From contig RSEF01000002.1 of the NCBI GenBank assembly GCA_003993805.1, positions 89,132,045 through 89,196,044 of the forward strand: DNA of 64,000 nucleotides. The letters are read 5' to 3'. Numbering within the stretch: position 1 is the stretch's first letter; the number at the start of each line of letters is the position of its first letter. This document shows positions 61,190 through 64,000 of the stretch, piece after piece. Origin of the DNA: Himantopus leucocephalus. Taxonomy: Eukaryota > Chordata > Aves > Charadriiformes > Recurvirostridae. Below the pieces are notes generated by a model. That model saw only the letters and a list, made by a program, of their open reading frames with translations. It was not told the DNA's origin and searched no databases. A program made the position numbers and the translations under genes.

Positions 61190-61288
61190 GAGGAATGCCA
61201 GAACTACATTCGAGTGCTTCTTGTTGGAGGCAACCATCTCTTTACCTGTGGAACCAACGCGTTTACTCCAATCTGCACCAATCGGACG
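61190..61288 (+). CDS. SEMA5A: SEMA5A coding exon (99 bp), sema domain
   Basis: Thirty-three codons run from EECQNYIRVLLVGG through NHLFTCGTNAFTPICTNRT. The CxNYIRV and CGTNAFxPxC signatures are hallmarks of the semaphorin fold; the cysteines form conserved disulfides. The NRT at the end is an N-glycosylation sequon, where mammalian SEMA5A, as I recall it, has NRS. The acceptor is TTCTTCATGGCAG ending at 61189 with a TCACTGA-like branch site near 61164; the donor is ACG|GTATGA at 61289. Both ends are phase 0, so this exon too could be skipped in frame. It corresponds to about residues 112-144. As far as I recall the mammalian protein, it has D-R where this one has N-H after VGG. Confidence 0.96.
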
Positions 61289-62528
61289 GTATGAGTTAAA
61301 TGTTTCATCCCACAGAGGCCCTGTTCTGGGCCAGCAGCTGAAAAGGCAGAGCATGCTGTGGTTGAGTCCAGGCTATTTGCGTATTGGTGGGTGAGCTGAT
61401 GTGGAAAAGGCTGATGTAGCTAGTGGCAGGCCAAATAGGAGAGTTAACTGATGATCTCTTTTTGCAGTCTTTTCCTCAGCTATGGGAGAGAGCACAGCTA
61501 CAAGCAGCTCCGTTCCTCCTCCATGCCAGTTTTCATGAACCTTAGGTGTTTCTAAGACTTCTGCCAATCTGTCAGGTCTGGTTGGCATCAGCTGGTTTAG
61601 TTATAAGATGTAGCTGGGTAGCTGCATACTGTATATGTGTAGTCCTGGAGAAGATGAGAGTACCTGTATTAGTGATTTCTGACTGGCGAGAATGAGAAAT
61701 CTTGGTTGAGAAAACCTGTCATTCTCTTTCTGAAAAAAAAAAAAACAAAACCAAAAAACCAAAACAACCCCCAAACCAATTTGTTGTAATTTATGGTATC
61801 AAAGAAAGGGAGTCCATTAAGGATCAATAATAGTCATAATAAATATCAAAACGTCACTGTGTGGACTAAGCTGGCTATTCATTTCAGGAGGGAAGAGAAG
61901 TTTAAATACGAAGAGTAGCTGTATGACAAAAACCCCTCCTTGGCACATTTATTATATTTAAACCTATTGTAGCTTTATTTTTCAAATAACACATTAACAT
62001 CATACTGTGGTTTATGGCTGAAAATATTAGGGATACTAAATCAGAGAGATAGTTCTGCTGAACCGGAAAGCTCCTTTTTTTAATCTAATTTTTCATGTGA
62101 GATTCTTTCCTAGAACTCACCACCAAAAAAAAAAATCAGATTTTAATTTTTTTTATAGTCTGACCATTTGCTGTGGTGAATACCTTAGCTGATTCTGGCA
62201 ATCAGATCTGGGTTTAGTTTTCATAATAACAATCTGTGTAGAGATAAATATTTTTAAAGTTGGTTCTAATATAAAATATTTTAGACATAGTGGCTAATGA
62301 TTAACTTGCATGTTTCACATACCGAAGGGGCAAAAGCGAGATCAGACATTGCTGTAAAACTTTCTATATGAGACAGTTTCAGATTGATGTAAAGGTCAGC
62401 TAATTACTGTTGTACAATACCAAAGCAGGTAACTGCTGTTTATGATAGGATTTTGCTCAGACTGATACAGCCTGGCTGAAATTATAATTTTCAGGTCATT
62501 TTAATCCCTTTTTCTCATTCTTTTACAG
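61289..62528 (+). other. SEMA5A: SEMA5A intron (1.24 kb)
   Basis: A phase 0 intron between the 99-bp and 214-bp exons. A GCATG core (RBFOX-type) is at 61351-61355, 63 bp past the donor. An A-rich tract with interspersed C lies at 61733-61780. No element or gene is recognisable. Confidence 0.85.
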
Positions 62529-62742
62529 TTAAGTAACTTGACAGAGATACATGATCAAATTAGTGGCATGGCTCGTTGTCCTTATAGCCCCCAGCACAAC
62601 TCCACTGCTCTGCTCACTTCCAGTGGGGAATTATATGCTGCTACAGCTATGGATTTTCCAGGAAGAGATCCTGCCATTTATCGCAGTCTGGGGGCCCTTC
62701 CTCCTCTCCGCACTGCACAGTACAACTCCAAGTGGCTGAATG
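62529..62742 (+). CDS. SEMA5A: SEMA5A coding exon (214 bp), sema domain
   Basis: The exon encodes 71 codons plus one base, from LSNLTEIHDQISGMARCPYS to the PPLRTAQYNSKWLN segment, about residues 145-215. The GxxRCPYxPxxNST motif and GRDPAIYRSLG are strong semaphorin class 5 signatures. Sequons are NLT and NST. The acceptor is CTCATTCTTTTACAG ending at 62528; the donor is AATG|GTGAGT at 62743, giving a phase 1 exit that would make the expected N-E dipeptide with the next exon. That next exon (family sequence beginning PNFVSSYDIGNF) is not present up to 64000. The open frame beginning at the ATG at 62538 is internal to the exon, not a start. Residue differences from the mammalian protein, as I recall it, are few. 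Confidence 0.97.
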
Positions 62743-64000
62743 GTGAGTGCTGATGGACCATGAGACTCATCTCTTTTTAACCCATGTTCTCCAGATTCAC
62801 AGTCTTGAAATTCCATTCTGAGAATTTGAATGTTTTTAGAGTACTGTTTAGCTCGTTTCAAAATTATTTTGCATAGTACATTTTTTATTTTACTAGTGTA
62901 TGTATTATGGCATTTATTTAATACAGCTGCAGTTTGTAGATGTGCACTTAAATATATAGGTCATGTTTGCAGGCATAGGGATGAGCTGTACTGTATCTCT
63001 CAGGTGTGCTTACGTGGCAAAGCTGAGTCAGCCAAGAGTGGTAGCTTGCCTTGAGCGTTCTTTTGTTGAGTCCTTCAAAAACCTAAGGTAAAAAACCCCC
63101 AGTTTAGAATGAACTGAATTCTCCTGGCTTTCGCTGCAGGTCCCAGCCTTGAGAAGCAGAAAAAGTTGCGGTTTCAAACTGCTTAGGTGGCAGACTGGTG
63201 TTTTTGACGCTTAGTATAGCCAAAGGGTAGGGACTAGTCTGCAAAATGTATCGTAAAATTGTGTTGTAGCAATGACTCCTGTGTCGTGGATGTTAATCAC
63301 CCGATGAGGAATTCCAGCTGGGAGAAGCTGTAAACTGATAGGTATTCCTGAGATGTAATGGGGCCAGTTGCCCTTTTATGTATTACAAAAAAGAAGCAGG
63401 TTCTTCTAAAATGAAAATTATTATTTAACATAAAATGTAAAATTAGGTATAATTTTTATATGCTTGTCCCGGTAGGAAAATCCCTTATTTTGATAACTCC
63501 TGCTACGTGACACAACAGTCACTATTCCCACAGTGCATTTCATGTTATGTTGGGATTATTCTCATGTTTGAAATTAAGTACAAGTATAAACCCTTCCAAC
63601 TTCAGAACATTAGGTCAGCTGCAAGTGATGGACTTTTTTTATGTAGTTCTTATATATAAGTTCTTATCTTCTTATATATTATATATATAAAATATATTCT
63701 TATATATTGATAAACTTAATATTTATTTCTTATATAATCTGAATGCTGAACTGTGGACATTTGCTGGGTGTATTTTCCTTGTACAAAGAAGGCATCAGAG
63801 GTAGCCTGGAGAAGTTTGTGACCTTCTCTGAAGGTCAGCTGATTTTAGAATATTAATTAACAAACCAAAATCAAACTGCATGGAATGTAACAGAATTATA
63901 GCAGTGCAAAAGAAATGTGAGAGGAAAAATGAAGTCTTTGTATAGGTATCCCTGTTCAGGCACCTTTTGTCAACACAGCCATGGTATTGGAACTAATTGC
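62743..64000 (+). other. SEMA5A: SEMA5A intron, 5' part
   Basis: Start of the phase 1 intron after the 214-bp exon. It contains a TA-rich low-complexity stretch at about 63645-63735. The next expected exon does not appear before the window ends. Confidence 0.8.

Noticed and set aside
53171..62742. SEMA5B as an alternative identity for the exons
   Set aside because: The 63-bp exon reads VEWQCDEATKRACYSKG, matching SEMA5A; SEMA5B has TEWASSEDTRRSCQSKG. The other exons also fit 5A better.
1..64000. CRISPR arrays, tRNA or rRNA genes, endogenous retroviral LTR pairs, CpG-island promoter
   Set aside because: None seen: no regularly spaced repeats, no cloverleaf with A and B boxes, no TG...CA terminal repeat pair, and no CpG-rich stretch.

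Overview
The window is a piece of vertebrate nuclear DNA, almost certainly from a bird. It is AT-rich, CpG-poor, has no compact gene layout, and carries several CR1 retrotransposon copies with the ATTCTATGA-type 3' end typical of avian CR1. One gene can be recognised: SEMA5A (semaphorin 5A) on the + strand, seen as four short coding exons at 5886-5931, 53171-53233, 61190-61288 and 62529-62742. Together they are 422 bp (under 1% of the window) and encode a contiguous part of the N-terminal sema domain, roughly residues 76-215 of the family. All four have AG acceptors and GT donors, and their phases join into one open reading frame. The gene starts upstream of the window and continues beyond it.

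Layout: 1-5885 is the end of an upstream intron. 5886-5931 is a 46-bp exon. 5932-53170 is a 47.2-kb intron with CR1 fragments near 18.3, 30.4, 32.8-36, 43.1 and 48.1 kb, an ancient repeat near 31.7 kb, a 100-N gap at 16538-16637, single-N joins, a long poly-C tract near 35.1 kb, and otherwise unique AT-rich sequence. 53234-61189 is an 8.0-kb intron holding the longest CR1 copy (56891-58626, minus strand). 61289-62528 is a 1.2-kb intron. From 62743 on is the start of the next intron.

No tRNA, rRNA, CRISPR array, CpG-island promoter or second protein-coding gene could be supported. The longest open frames outside the exons are CR1 pieces, the antisense of CR1, or chance frames. I did not find a new biological system. 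The points most worth a second look are: the 46-bp exon next to a very long intron with an RBFOX-type TGCATG just downstream; two in-frame skippable exons; single-N joins that mark false duplications in the assembly; CR1 copies with damaged reverse-transcriptase active sites and out-of-order domains; and a few gene-poor stretches that read like conserved regulatory DNA.
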